The notes beneath the pieces were generated by a model, which did no database searches, was not told the DNA's origin, and worked only from the letters and a program-made list of their open reading frames with translations. From Hyphomicrobiales bacterium (GTDB lineage: Bacteria; Pseudomonadota; Alphaproteobacteria; Rhizobiales; Rhizobiaceae): 64,000 nt of DNA. A program made the translations under genes and the position numbers. Of this stretch, positions 9,333 to 18,097 are shown one piece after another (positions within the stretch are counted from its first letter, which is position 1; every line of letters begins with the position of its first letter). Where the stretch lies: the NCBI GenBank assembly GCA_900472925.1, contig UCJU01000002.1:301017-365016 (forward strand), in the 5' to 3' direction.

Positions 9333-11524
9333 GACTTCGCCGCTTCCATTTTCGTTTTATTATGTCGTTCCGGTTTGAATGAACGCAAAAAGTAGTAGAG
9401 GCCGCGCTGCGTCTGAAACACGGCGATACCAAGGAATGTCGCCGTCCCCTTGATGAGACCGGGATTTTTCCGGCGGGCCCGTTGAAATTCACTCCATTGC
9501 TCGGAGTTCGCAAAGATCAGGTCGGCAATCAGGCGATGCTCGATCGCCTGCTTTGGCGCGAATGTACAACCAATTTGCGTAAACCCATCCTTTTTCACGG
9601 AGCGGACAATGTTGATACCCATGGCTTCAGGCGCGCCTTCGCTGTGGGGCTTGACCCGGATGGTCGCCGTAGCGCCTTTTTCGACCGTCCCCAGTCCCTC
9701 CTCGAAAATATTGATGAGCATGCCGTGGACAGAGACGTTTTCAACGGTCGCAGGTGACCAAACCTCGCTATCGCCGATCTGCAATTCGCAACGGCGGTTG
9801 ACGGTGATGCGGCGTGACGCGGACTTCTCGCCGCGTTCCGACACAACGCCAAGCGCGCAGCCCGCGAAAATGATGTTGAGCAGGTTCCAGCCCCCCACCA
9901 CAAGCGTGACGTCGGCCTTATAGGGCTCGGAGTAGATACGATAGATCGCGAAGATCATGGCGATGATCAGCACCGCGAAGATCACGAAGAACGGGCGGCT
10001 GATTTCCGACAGACGCGCCTCGCTGATGGAGTCGTCTTTTGCGGTCACCTTGAAGGTTGGCTTGGAGGGATTGAAAATGACCGAGACGACCGCAGGCAGA
10101 AGATGCACCGTCTGCACATATTCGTAGAGTTCGGAAATCCACGGCCAGCGGAAACTGCCATACAGGAAATTCTGCATCATCAGGTTCACCACCATGTATG
10201 CAGCCGTATAGGCCAGAAATTCACCGCCTGATGCCACGAATATCTGCAGGTCGAAGAACAGGTAGAACAGCGGGGCGAAAAGGAAGATCGTGCGCGGAAA
10301 CGGAAACAGCCAGAACAGCGTGGAGGACATGTAGCAAAGGCGCTGCGTGAACGACAGACCGCGACGGAACAGTGGCTGACGGAAGATCAGGATCTGCATC
10401 ATGCCTTGCGCCCAACGACTGCGCTGGCCGATAAAGCTGGTGAATGTCGCAGGCTGAAGCCCCGCAATCAGCGGCTTGTCGACATAAAGGCTGTTCCAGC
10501 CACGCGAATGCAGCGCAAGCGCCGTTTCGCAATCCTCTGTGATGCTGACGCCGCTGAAACCGTCTGTCTCTTTCAGCGCAGTCCGGCGCAAAACCGCAGC
10601 CGACCCGCAGAAGAAAGCACCGTTCCATTTATCGAGGCCGCGCTGGATGATGCCGTAGAACATCTCGTTCTCGCTCGGCATCGTCTCGAACGTGCGCAGA
10701 TTGCGCTCGATGGGGTCGGGGTTGAGAAAGAAATGCGGCGTCTGGACGAGGAAAAGCTTCTCGTCCTCCTCGAAATAGCCGACCGTTTCCAAAAGGAAGT
10801 CACGCGCAGGCGCGTGGTCGGCATCGAAGACGGTAATCAGTTCGCCGGTGGAATGCTCCAGCCCATTGTTGAGATTTCCGGCCTTGGCATGCGTGTTGCG
10901 CTCGCGGGTGAGGTAATTGACACCCAGATCAGCGCAGAGCGTCTTCAACTCCTCATGACGCCTCGCAGCAGCCTGGGCATCGGGAACGCTGCTCGCATTG
11001 CGTTTCTGAACGGTGCCGCCATCATCCAGCAGCCAGACAGTGAACCTGTCGGCGGGATAGTCGATATTCTTGGCTGCCGAGAGCGTGTTAGCCAGAAGTG
11101 TTTTATCTTCATTATACGTGGGAACGAATATATCGACCGTCGGCACATAGCCCGGCGACCCCGGCCGCGTCTTTCTCGATGGCAGCGGCATCGACACGAT
11201 GACGAGGCTGAGTGCCAGCATAACGACACTGTACATTTCAGCGAGATAGAGAAGGAAACCCGGAATGAAGTTTTCAGGCTGATTGATCGGCGGCAGGGTG
11301 CTGGTGGTGCGCCAATAGACGTAGCGCAACACGATGGCCGTACCGAAGCCGAGCGCGATCAGCCGCCATGCGCCCTTGCCGTTCAGTGATTTGATTGTGG
11401 CGAGCAAAACAAGCGATATCGCCGTTGCGATGAGGTGGGTCTGCAAGCTCACGGGCAGCGTTATGATCACGAGAACGCAAACCGAGACGAACGCCCAGAC
11501 GACAACGGAGATGGCTTTGCTCAT
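9329..11524 (-). CDS. celA: Cellulose synthase catalytic subunit CelA (BcsA)
   Basis: A 731-aa inner-membrane processive glycosyltransferase (GT2) that polymerises UDP-glucose into beta-1,4-glucan. Hallmarks: DDGG (167-170), DADH (234-237), FFCGS (305-309), TED (329-331), QRSRW (367-371) and the gating-loop motif FKVTAK (491-496). Membrane helices flank this core, four before and about four after. A C-terminal PilZ domain begins near residue 560: NVSVHG (596-601) matches NxSxxG, but the arginine motif reads RRITVNRR (571-578), with no exact RxxxR. The start is ATG 11524 with GAGGG six bases upstream; an in-frame extension to 11572 is not used. First gene of a four-gene overlapping chain; c-di-GMP activation is expected. 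Confidence 0.96.
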   Translation of the reverse strand: MSKAISVVVWAFVSVCVLVIITLPVSLQTHLIATAISLVLLATIKSLNGKGAWRLIALGFGTAIVLRYVYWRTTSTLPPINQPENFIPGFLLYLAEMYSVVMLALSLVIVSMPLPSRKTRPGSPGYVPTVDIFVPTYNEDKTLLANTLSAAKNIDYPADRFTVWLLDDGGTVQKRNASSVPDAQAAARRHEELKTLCADLGVNYLTRERNTHAKAGNLNNGLEHSTGELITVFDADHAPARDFLLETVGYFEEDEKLFLVQTPHFFLNPDPIERNLRTFETMPSENEMFYGIIQRGLDKWNGAFFCGSAAVLRRTALKETDGFSGVSITEDCETALALHSRGWNSLYVDKPLIAGLQPATFTSFIGQRSRWAQGMMQILIFRQPLFRRGLSFTQRLCYMSSTLFWLFPFPRTIFLFAPLFYLFFDLQIFVASGGEFLAYTAAYMVVNLMMQNFLYGSFRWPWISELYEYVQTVHLLPAVVSVIFNPSKPTFKVTAKDDSISEARLSEISRPFFVIFAVLIIAMIFAIYRIYSEPYKADVTLVVGGWNLLNIIFAGCALGVVSERGEKSASRRITVNRRCELQIGDSEVWSPATVENVSVHGMLINIFEEGLGTVEKGATATIRVKPHSEGAPEAMGINIVRSVKKDGFTQIGCTFAPKQAIEHRLIADLIFANSEQWSEFQRARRKNPGLIKGTATFLGIAVFQTQRGLYYFLRSFKPERHNKTKMEAAKS

Positions 11525-11641
11525 GCAAACCCTCGCTTTCACATCAACCGGAGGCATAATGCCTCCCAACACACACGCAGCTGAGGCCTCTCGGCCTTAA
11601 CGACATCGCTACATGTATTACTGAAAACTATACAGAAATGG
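11525..11641 (-). promoter_or_regulatory. Spacer between bcsN and celA
   Basis: A 117-bp stretch with a short hairpin (AGGCC-tctc-GGCCT, about 11585-11598) and the celA ribosome-binding site. It could hold a celA promoter or simply link bcsN and celA in one transcript. I see no convincing -35/-10 pair. Confidence 0.35.
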
Positions 11642-12697
11642 TTAATTGCAGGACTGAGGCCCCTGCCCTGAAGCCGAACAGCCGGGTGAAGGAATAACGA
11701 CACGCTTCGGTTCGGGGCTATTTGCCGGTCGCGGCACGCCAGCCGGACGCGAAACATCTGGCGACATACCCGTCGGAGACGGTATGACGACACGGGGTTG
11801 GGACGTCGCAATCGCTGGCGGCGGCATCTGCGGTTGCGGCTGCACAACAGCAGCGCGGACCACAGGACGTCTGACTGGAGGGGCGGATGGCGGTGGTGAT
11901 TGCGTACCCGGCTGCATCGGAACGTCGGTTCCCGTTACCGGATAGATCGGGTTACCGGAGCGACCAAGCCCTTCCGGTGGCGCTTGCGCAGTGCCATAGG
12001 GGTTCCAGTTTTCGGCGTCGTAGCTTCCGGTGATCGTGTAATTGTACATGACGGTCAGAAGGTCGTGGACGGTCACACCGGATTGGCAGAGCCGCAGCGT
12101 CACATTGATGCGACCGAGATTTTTGAAACCTTGCCGCATACTTTCTGGAGAGCGAATGAGTTGCCAGCCGTATATGCAGGTATCGTCACCAGCGCCTCTG
12201 CCGGACGCATAGGAAAATGCGCCATAAGCGTTCTGCAGATACTCGGCAGACGTTGCCAGATGTGCACCAGGAAAGGCCGTACGGATTTCTCGCGAAATCG
12301 ACGATGCGCGCAGACTGCTGCTGGACAGGCCGTCCTTGCCGGTATCTTCGGCGCGTTGTGGTCCATAAAGCTCGATCTTCAGGTAGTTCTGGCCAGGAGT
12401 TCGCGCGTCAGAGCGCAGTATCACCTGCTGCTCGACTGCGTTGGAATAGGTGCGATTGATAACGCTGATGACTTCAGGCCCACCCGGTGGCGGGAAAATA
12501 AGAGCCTCTTCCGGTGGCAGCATTTTCGGCGCGCCGGATGGCCTGACACCTCCGGGATTATTGCAGCCGGAAAGCGCCATAGCAACGCCGGGCAACAGCA
12601 CGAGCGCAGCGTTTCTTGCCGTCAAGACGCCACCCGCATTCCCCATGCTGGCAAGGTCACGCGCATACCGAATCAGATTTGAAAAAGCCATTGCCAT
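11642..12697 (-). CDS. bcsN: Cellulose biosynthesis protein BcsN, putative lipoprotein
   Basis: A 351-aa protein resembling BcsN, a family found with rhizobial cellulose operons. A hydrophobic segment ends in a lipobox-like LSGC (about residues 42-45), so it is probably a lipoprotein; an ATG at 12646 would give a more typical 27-residue signal, and the start is therefore uncertain. The conserved middle contains QVILRSDARTPGQNYLKIELYG, TAFPGAHLATSAEYLQNAYGAFSYASG and CIYGWQLI. The C-terminal third is rich in proline and repeats RVVIPSP twice. Its molecular role is unknown; presence upstream of celA suggests an envelope part of the cellulose exporter, perhaps compensating for the missing BcsC barrel. 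Confidence 0.8.
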   Translation of the reverse strand: MAMAFSNLIRYARDLASMGNAGGVLTARNAALVLLPGVAMALSGCNNPGGVRPSGAPKMLPPEEALIFPPPGGPEVISVINRTYSNAVEQQVILRSDARTPGQNYLKIELYGPQRAEDTGKDGLSSSSLRASSISREIRTAFPGAHLATSAEYLQNAYGAFSYASGRGAGDDTCIYGWQLIRSPESMRQGFKNLGRINVTLRLCQSGVTVHDLLTVMYNYTITGSYDAENWNPYGTAQAPPEGLGRSGNPIYPVTGTDVPMQPGTQSPPPSAPPVRRPVVRAAVVQPQPQMPPPAIATSQPRVVIPSPTGMSPDVSRPAGVPRPANSPEPKRVVIPSPGCSASGQGPQSCN

Positions 12698-12864
12698 GAA
12701 ATACTTGAGGATAGTGATTTAGCAATATCATAATTCGCTCGCACGATGTTCCTGGCCATAACCATCGAAGCCCTCGCGACGTTTGGTGGAACTTTGAGGG
12801 TTGACGGGGATTGAGATTGATGCGGTTTTAGCAAACCGGACCTACAGGCATGGCATAAAACGGG

Positions 12865-14052
12865 ATGGATATGGCAGATCAACCGATGAGCACAAGAAGC
12901 CAACTTTCTGATGAAGTGAAGAGATTACGCCGCTGGCTGGACCAGGACGCCTTGCCCATGTGGTGGGAAATCGGCGCTAGCAAACCGGATGGTGGCTTCT
13001 ACGAGCGCATCGGGCAGAACGCAAAGCCAATGCTCGGCGACAATCGCCGCTCCCGTGTTCAGCCACGTCAGGCCTATTGTTATGCAGCCGCCGGGCAAAA
13101 GGGCTGGAATGGTCCGTGGCAAAAGGCGGTCGATCACGGGCTGAACTGGTTCGACCAGGTCTATCTCCTTGAAAGCGGTCTCTATGGCAATCTCGCCGAC
13201 GCCTCCGGCAAGCTGATCGATCCGACCTTCGACTTTTACAATCAGGCATTCGCGCTATTTGCTGCGGCTCAGACTGCAATGGTGTTTCCGCAACGCCTGG
13301 ACGAGATGCGCGAAAAAGCGACGTCCATCCTAAAGATTCTGCAAGATAACTACGCCCATCCGATGGCTGGTTTCGAGGAGGCCAATCCGCCGCGCGAGCC
13401 ATTGTGCTCCAACCCGCACATGCATTTTTTCGAAGCCATGCTGGCTTGGGAGACTGTCGATCCCCACGGTCCGTGGCATCAGTTGGCTGATGATGTCGCA
13501 CATCTCGCGATGGACAAATTTATCGATCCCGCCTCCGGCGGTCTCAGGGAATTCTTTGACCGTGACTGGAACCCCATGCCGGGTGACAAGGGTCGCATCA
13601 TGGAACCCGGCCATCAGTTCGAATGGGCTTGGCTTCTGGTGCGCTGGGGGAGTTTGCGAAACGACGCGGCTGCCTTGACGAAGGCGAAGCGGCTTTTCGA
13701 AATAGGCGAAAAATATGGCATCTGCCCGCGCCGCAAGGTGGCGATCATGAGCCTCAATGACGACTTCACGGTCCACGACCCGCTTGCCCGTCTGTGGCCG
13801 CAAACGGAGTGGCTCAAGGCAGCGGTACGATTGGCATCGGTAACCCATGGTGAAGAACGCCATCGCTATCTCGCATCAGCCCTGCGAGCCATCGGCGCCT
13901 TGCAACCGTTTCTCGACACGCCCATCGCTGGCCTGTGGTTCGACAAGTGGCCGGACGATGCACCAATGATCGATGAACCCGCGCCTGCAAGCACGTTTTA
14001 TCATATCGTCTGCGCGATCTATGAAGCGGAAGACGTTCTGAAGACCCTCTAG
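12865..14052 (+). CDS. AGE-family sugar epimerase/isomerase
   Basis: A 395-aa cytoplasmic protein of the N-acylglucosamine 2-epimerase/mannose isomerase superfamily ((alpha/alpha)6 barrel). Typical segments are ARG-rich VQPRQAYCYAAAG, LIDPTFDFYNQAFALFAAA, CSNPHMHFFEAMLAWE and GHQFEWAWLLVRW, with His residues of the active site in NPHMHFFEA and PGHQFEW. Members interconvert mannose and fructose/glucose, or N-acyl-hexosamines; the substrate cannot be told from sequence. It could equally be annotated as a mannose-6-phosphate isomerase-like protein. It runs divergently from bcsN and converges on the fused oxidoreductase. Start ATG 12865, or two codons later at 12871. Confidence 0.85.
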   Translation: MDMADQPMSTRSQLSDEVKRLRRWLDQDALPMWWEIGASKPDGGFYERIGQNAKPMLGDNRRSRVQPRQAYCYAAAGQKGWNGPWQKAVDHGLNWFDQVYLLESGLYGNLADASGKLIDPTFDFYNQAFALFAAAQTAMVFPQRLDEMREKATSILKILQDNYAHPMAGFEEANPPREPLCSNPHMHFFEAMLAWETVDPHGPWHQLADDVAHLAMDKFIDPASGGLREFFDRDWNPMPGDKGRIMEPGHQFEWAWLLVRWGSLRNDAAALTKAKRLFEIGEKYGICPRRKVAIMSLNDDFTVHDPLARLWPQTEWLKAAVRLASVTHGEERHRYLASALRAIGALQPFLDTPIAGLWFDKWPDDAPMIDEPAPASTFYHIVCAIYEAEDVLKTL

Positions 14053-14121
14053 CCTCGCCTGGAGTAGCGAATGACATACGCTACCCTCGGCTGAACCAAG
14101 GGTAGCGTCAATTCACAACTT

Positions 14122-16125
14122 TCAGGCTTCCAACCAGCGTACTTGCTCCGGCGTCAGTTTGATATCGAGCGCCGAGAGACTGTCCTCAAGTTCGGCAATC
14201 GTGCGCGGTCCAATCAGCGGAATGACAGGGAACGGCTGCGCGATCACGTAAGCCAATGCGATGTGGATCGGGCTTCGGCCCAACTCACTGGCCAGTTGAA
14301 TGGCCCTGTCTCGCCGCTCGAAGTTGCGATCCGAATACCAGACGCGAACGATTTCCTCGTCGTCTTGCTTGTCGCGCCCAGCTCTGTCCGTAAAAAAGCC
14401 GCGGCCTTGGCTCGACCACGCAAAATTCGGGATTTGGCGCTCTTTTTGCCATTCCTTCCAACCGTCATCCGACGCCGCAACGCAACCGGCCCAGATGGGG
14501 TCCAGCATTTCGGCGAGAGAAAAGTTGTTTGAGAGTGCTGCAGGCGCTGCTTTGCCGTTCTTCCGCGCATAGGCAGCCGCCTCGTCCATCCGCTCACGTG
14601 TCCAGTTGGAACCACCGAAAATTCCACGGATACGGCCGCGTTTTGCCTCGGCATCCATCGCATCGACAAACTCGCCCACAGGCACGGCGGTATTGTCCCG
14701 GTGCATGAAATAGACGTCGACATGATCGGTCTTCAATCGTTCCAGGGATTGATCAAGCTGTTTTGCAATCATATCCGGGTAGCAAAGCGGGGAGTGCGCG
14801 CCCTTGCCGATAACAACAATCTCTTCGCGCGGCACGTTGCGGCTGGTGTGCCAGTCACCGAAAAGGCTCTCCGTCTTGCCACCGCCATAGACATAGGCCG
14901 TATCGAAGAGATTGCCGCCCGCCTCGTAGAACGTGTCGAGCGTCAACGATGCCGAGGCGAAATTCGGGAAGAATTCAAACCCGAGTGCAACTACGGATGC
15001 TGGCTTGGAAACACCGGGAATGGTGCGCTTGGGGATGTTGCTGCCCGCAACGACTCTCCCCCCTGCGATGTTGGAGATGCGTTTGGCCGAGGTTTCGACA
15101 CCATATTCGAGACCGACGGACTGACGCCATTGATCCATGACGCGAAGGTTGCCAAGGCTATCAGCCCAGTTCATGCCGGGATATTCGAACTCAGGCTTTC
15201 CGGCCCGAATGGCCTCACCTGCGGCGTCGACCTCGAAGGAATAGAGCCAGCCATCTTCACGCACTTCGACGGTCTGCCGGTCACTGCCCTTGATGATGTC
15301 AATCTTGCCAACACCGCCCTTATGGCCTGATGCGAACCAGAAGTCTTCCACTTCGATGCGGCCTTGCGAGCCGATGATGCGCAGCACATTATCCTGCTGC
15401 GCCATGATGGAACACGAGACTTCCGCGATGATACCATTCGGGAATTTCAGCACCGCGGATGCCCATTCATCCACCCCGGATTGACCAAGATGGGCCACGC
15501 CTGAAACCTTTTCCGGTTCCAGCACGGGCTTGCCCGCGACAGCCCCGGCAATCAGGCGCGCCATCGAGACGGGATAGCCGCCAACATCCAGAATACCCCC
15601 ACCGGCCGCGTCATTGGCAAAGAGGCGGTGATCCGGCTTGAAGCCGCCCATGTTGAAGCCGAAGCTGCTGCGGATGATGCGGACTTCACCGATCACACCG
15701 CTTTTGACGAGTTCCACGATCTTGGCCGTCTGCGGATGCAGCCGGTACATGTAGGCCTCGCCGGCAAAAACTCCGGCCTTCTTCGCCTCATGAAAAACCG
15801 CGTCCGCATCATAGGCCGAAAGCGCAATCGGTTTTTCCACCAGCACATGTTTGCCAGCGCGCACCGCTTTGATAGCCCATTCGGCATGGCCTGTATGAGG
15901 GGTCGCAATATAGACGGCATCGACGTCCGGATCGCTCAGCAACGCATCGTAGCCATGAACGATGCGAGCACCGGGAAACCCATCACCCAAACCCGGCTTG
16001 TCAGGATTGCGGCTGGCGATTGCCACGAGTTTTCCGGTTCTCGAATGAGCAATGCCATCGGCGAAGGTGCGGGCGATTGTTCCGGCGCCAATAATGCCCC
16101 AACGGATGGGTTGAATGTCAGTCAT
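14122..16125 (-). CDS. Fused Gfo/Idh/MocA dehydrogenase - aldo/keto reductase
   Basis: A 667-aa protein joining two NAD(P)-dependent sugar oxidoreductases in one open frame. Residues 1 to about 345 are a Gfo/Idh/MocA enzyme: Rossmann GIIGAGTIA (10-18), EKP (97-99) and GGGILDVGGYPVSMAR. Residues from about 370 to the end are an aldo/keto reductase with the full catalytic tetrad Asp408, Tyr413 (FDTAYVYG), Lys441 (VIGKG) and His475 (FMHRDN), and a late IPLIGPRTIAELEDSL cofactor loop. Both halves look intact. It is the last gene of the sugar ABC transporter operon, 34 bp after the ATPase gene, behind TGAGGA, so it probably acts on the imported sugar, perhaps as sequential oxidation and reduction (inference). 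Confidence 0.92.
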   Translation of the reverse strand: MTDIQPIRWGIIGAGTIARTFADGIAHSRTGKLVAIASRNPDKPGLGDGFPGARIVHGYDALLSDPDVDAVYIATPHTGHAEWAIKAVRAGKHVLVEKPIALSAYDADAVFHEAKKAGVFAGEAYMYRLHPQTAKIVELVKSGVIGEVRIIRSSFGFNMGGFKPDHRLFANDAAGGGILDVGGYPVSMARLIAGAVAGKPVLEPEKVSGVAHLGQSGVDEWASAVLKFPNGIIAEVSCSIMAQQDNVLRIIGSQGRIEVEDFWFASGHKGGVGKIDIIKGSDRQTVEVREDGWLYSFEVDAAGEAIRAGKPEFEYPGMNWADSLGNLRVMDQWRQSVGLEYGVETSAKRISNIAGGRVVAGSNIPKRTIPGVSKPASVVALGFEFFPNFASASLTLDTFYEAGGNLFDTAYVYGGGKTESLFGDWHTSRNVPREEIVVIGKGAHSPLCYPDMIAKQLDQSLERLKTDHVDVYFMHRDNTAVPVGEFVDAMDAEAKRGRIRGIFGGSNWTRERMDEAAAYARKNGKAAPAALSNNFSLAEMLDPIWAGCVAASDDGWKEWQKERQIPNFAWSSQGRGFFTDRAGRDKQDDEEIVRVWYSDRNFERRDRAIQLASELGRSPIHIALAYVIAQPFPVIPLIGPRTIAELEDSLSALDIKLTPEQVRWLEA

Positions 16126-16159
16126 GGCAGGTCCTCATTAAATTGTCTGGGGTGTTTTT

Positions 16160-17245
16160 TCAGCGCAGACGGGCGCCGTCGCTATCAAAAAGGAAGGTCT
16201 TGTTCGCAAAGAGCCCGACGGTCAGGTGTTGCTGATCCGTGGCGTGGCGCGATTCCGGGCGCTCGATGATCAGCGGGGTGTCACCGGCTGTGCGCGCATA
16301 GACGTAACTTGTGTTGCCCAGATGCTCTGCAACATCGATTTCAAGTGTCAGATCGGCATCGCCATGGCCAGCCTCTCCGAAATGCTCTGGCCTGATGCCC
16401 AGAACAACGTCGCTGCCATCAGCGATCTGCGATGTCAGCGGCAGGAGCAACTGCACACCTGCAACATCCGCCAAGCGCACGGTAACCCCGTCAGCCGTCT
16501 GATCGACGACCTGTCCTGGCAGGAAGTTCATCTTGGGCGAGCCGACGAACCCTGCGACGAAACGGTTGGCGGGGTCGTCATAAAGATCGAGCGGCGCTCC
16601 GACCTGCTCGATATGTCCGGCTCTCAGCACCACGATCTTGTCGGCAAGCGTCATCGCTTCCGTCTGGTCGTGGGTGACGTAAATCATGGTCGTGCCGAGT
16701 TGCTTGTGAAGCCTCGATATTTCCACCCGCATCTGCACACGCAACTCGGCATCGAGGTTGGACAGGGGTTCATCGAACAGGAACACGCGTGGTTGGCGCA
16801 CGATGGCCCGACCGATGGCAACGCGTTGTCTCTGGCCGCCTGAAAGCTGTTTGGGCGTGCGGTGCATCAACTCGTTGATCTGCAAGATGTCGGCGGCGCG
16901 GCGCACACGCTGATCCGTATCTGCTTTCGGATTGCCGTTCATTCGAAGGCCGAAGGAAAGGTTTTGCTCAACCGTCATATGCGGATAAAGCGCGTAGGAC
17001 TGAAACACCATGGCAATACCGCGATCCGTCGGTTCGGCATCGTTGACGACCTTGCCACCGATGCTGATTTCTCCGTCGGTGATATCCTCCAACCCCGCAA
17101 TCATGCGAAGAAGCGTGGACTTGCCGCAGCCGGAGGGGCCGACGAAAACGACGAATTCACCATCGGCAATCTCCAGATCGGCTCCATGGATGACATTGAG
17201 GGCTCCATAACGTTTGACGACATTTTTGAGCGATAATTCCGCCAT
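16160..17245 (-). CDS. Sugar ABC transporter ATP-binding protein (UgpC/MsmK type)
   Basis: A 361-aa ATPase for a carbohydrate importer. Walker A GPSGCGKST (about 36-44), signature LSGGQRQR, Walker B FLFDEPLSNLD and the switch-region THDQTEAMTLADK are all present. A C-terminal TOBE/OB domain follows (GIRPEHF), as in MalK/UgpC. The start is ATG behind GGGAGG, and the gene lies 15 bp after the second permease gene. It energises the two permeases upstream in the same operon. Confidence 0.95.
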   Translation of the reverse strand: MAELSLKNVVKRYGALNVIHGADLEIADGEFVVFVGPSGCGKSTLLRMIAGLEDITDGEISIGGKVVNDAEPTDRGIAMVFQSYALYPHMTVEQNLSFGLRMNGNPKADTDQRVRRAADILQINELMHRTPKQLSGGQRQRVAIGRAIVRQPRVFLFDEPLSNLDAELRVQMRVEISRLHKQLGTTMIYVTHDQTEAMTLADKIVVLRAGHIEQVGAPLDLYDDPANRFVAGFVGSPKMNFLPGQVVDQTADGVTVRLADVAGVQLLLPLTSQIADGSDVVLGIRPEHFGEAGHGDADLTLEIDVAEHLGNTSYVYARTAGDTPLIIERPESRHATDQQHLTVGLFANKTFLFDSDGARLR

Positions 17246-17260
17246 GCGGTTCCTCCCGGA

Positions 17261-18097
17261 TTACTTGACGGCGCCGGCGGAAATGCCGGCGATGAAATGG
17301 CGCTGCAACAGCACGAAGATGACGAGAATGGGGGCCGTTAGAAGCATGGCGCCCGACATGATGCCGCCCCAGGATACTTTGGTGAGGCCGATCAATGTGC
17401 CCAGCGCCACAGGCGCCGTCATCATTCCGGGTTTGGAATTGATCAGCAGCGGCCAGAGGTAGTTGTTCCAGGATGCAAGAAAGAGAATGATCGACAGCGC
17501 CGCCATGGTCGGCCTTGCCAGCGGCAAGGCGATACGCAGGAATATCTGCCACTCCTTGACGCCCTCGACGCGCGCAGCATCGAACAATTCACTCGGCATC
17601 ATGGAAAAGGACTGCCGCATGAAGAGAACGCCGAGCGAATTGAACAGCGGCGGCACGATCAGCGCGACCCAGCTATTCGCCAGTTTGAACTCTCGCGCCA
17701 CCATAATGAATTGCGGAATGACCACCACCGCATAGGGCAAGGTGATGGTACCCAGAATGATGGCAACCACGACCGAGCGTCCGGCGAAACGATAACGCGC
17801 CAGCGCCCAGCCCGCCATGGACGTGAGCATCACCGACAGAACTGTGTAGATGATCGCCACGCCAATAGAGATGAACAGGGCGCGCAGAAAATCCGTATCG
17901 GCCTGAAGATTGCGGAAGTTTTCCAGAAAATGCGTCGACGGCAACAGCTCGATATTGGGGCTGAAAATGCCGTAGTCTGACATGGTCGAAAACACGAACA
18001 TCATCCAGATGGGAAACAGCCAGATAATGGCGAGTGGCGTCAAAGCTGCGTGAAGCGCGATCTTCTGCCAGCGAGCGGATTTTGACTTGGACCTCAT
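17261..18097 (-). CDS. Sugar ABC transporter permease (MalG type)
   Basis: A 278-aa inner-membrane permease with six predicted helices and the EAA-type loop (SELFDAARVEGVKEWQIFLRIALP) that docks on the ATPase. The start is taken as ATG 18097, which overlaps the previous permease stop as ATGA; the frame is open 7 codons further. Partner of the permease encoded just upstream, forming the heterodimeric channel of a CUT1-type sugar importer. Confidence 0.94.
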   Translation of the reverse strand: MRSKSKSARWQKIALHAALTPLAIIWLFPIWMMFVFSTMSDYGIFSPNIELLPSTHFLENFRNLQADTDFLRALFISIGVAIIYTVLSVMLTSMAGWALARYRFAGRSVVVAIILGTITLPYAVVVIPQFIMVAREFKLANSWVALIVPPLFNSLGVLFMRQSFSMMPSELFDAARVEGVKEWQIFLRIALPLARPTMAALSIILFLASWNNYLWPLLINSKPGMMTAPVALGTLIGLTKVSWGGIMSGAMLLTAPILVIFVLLQRHFIAGISAGAVK

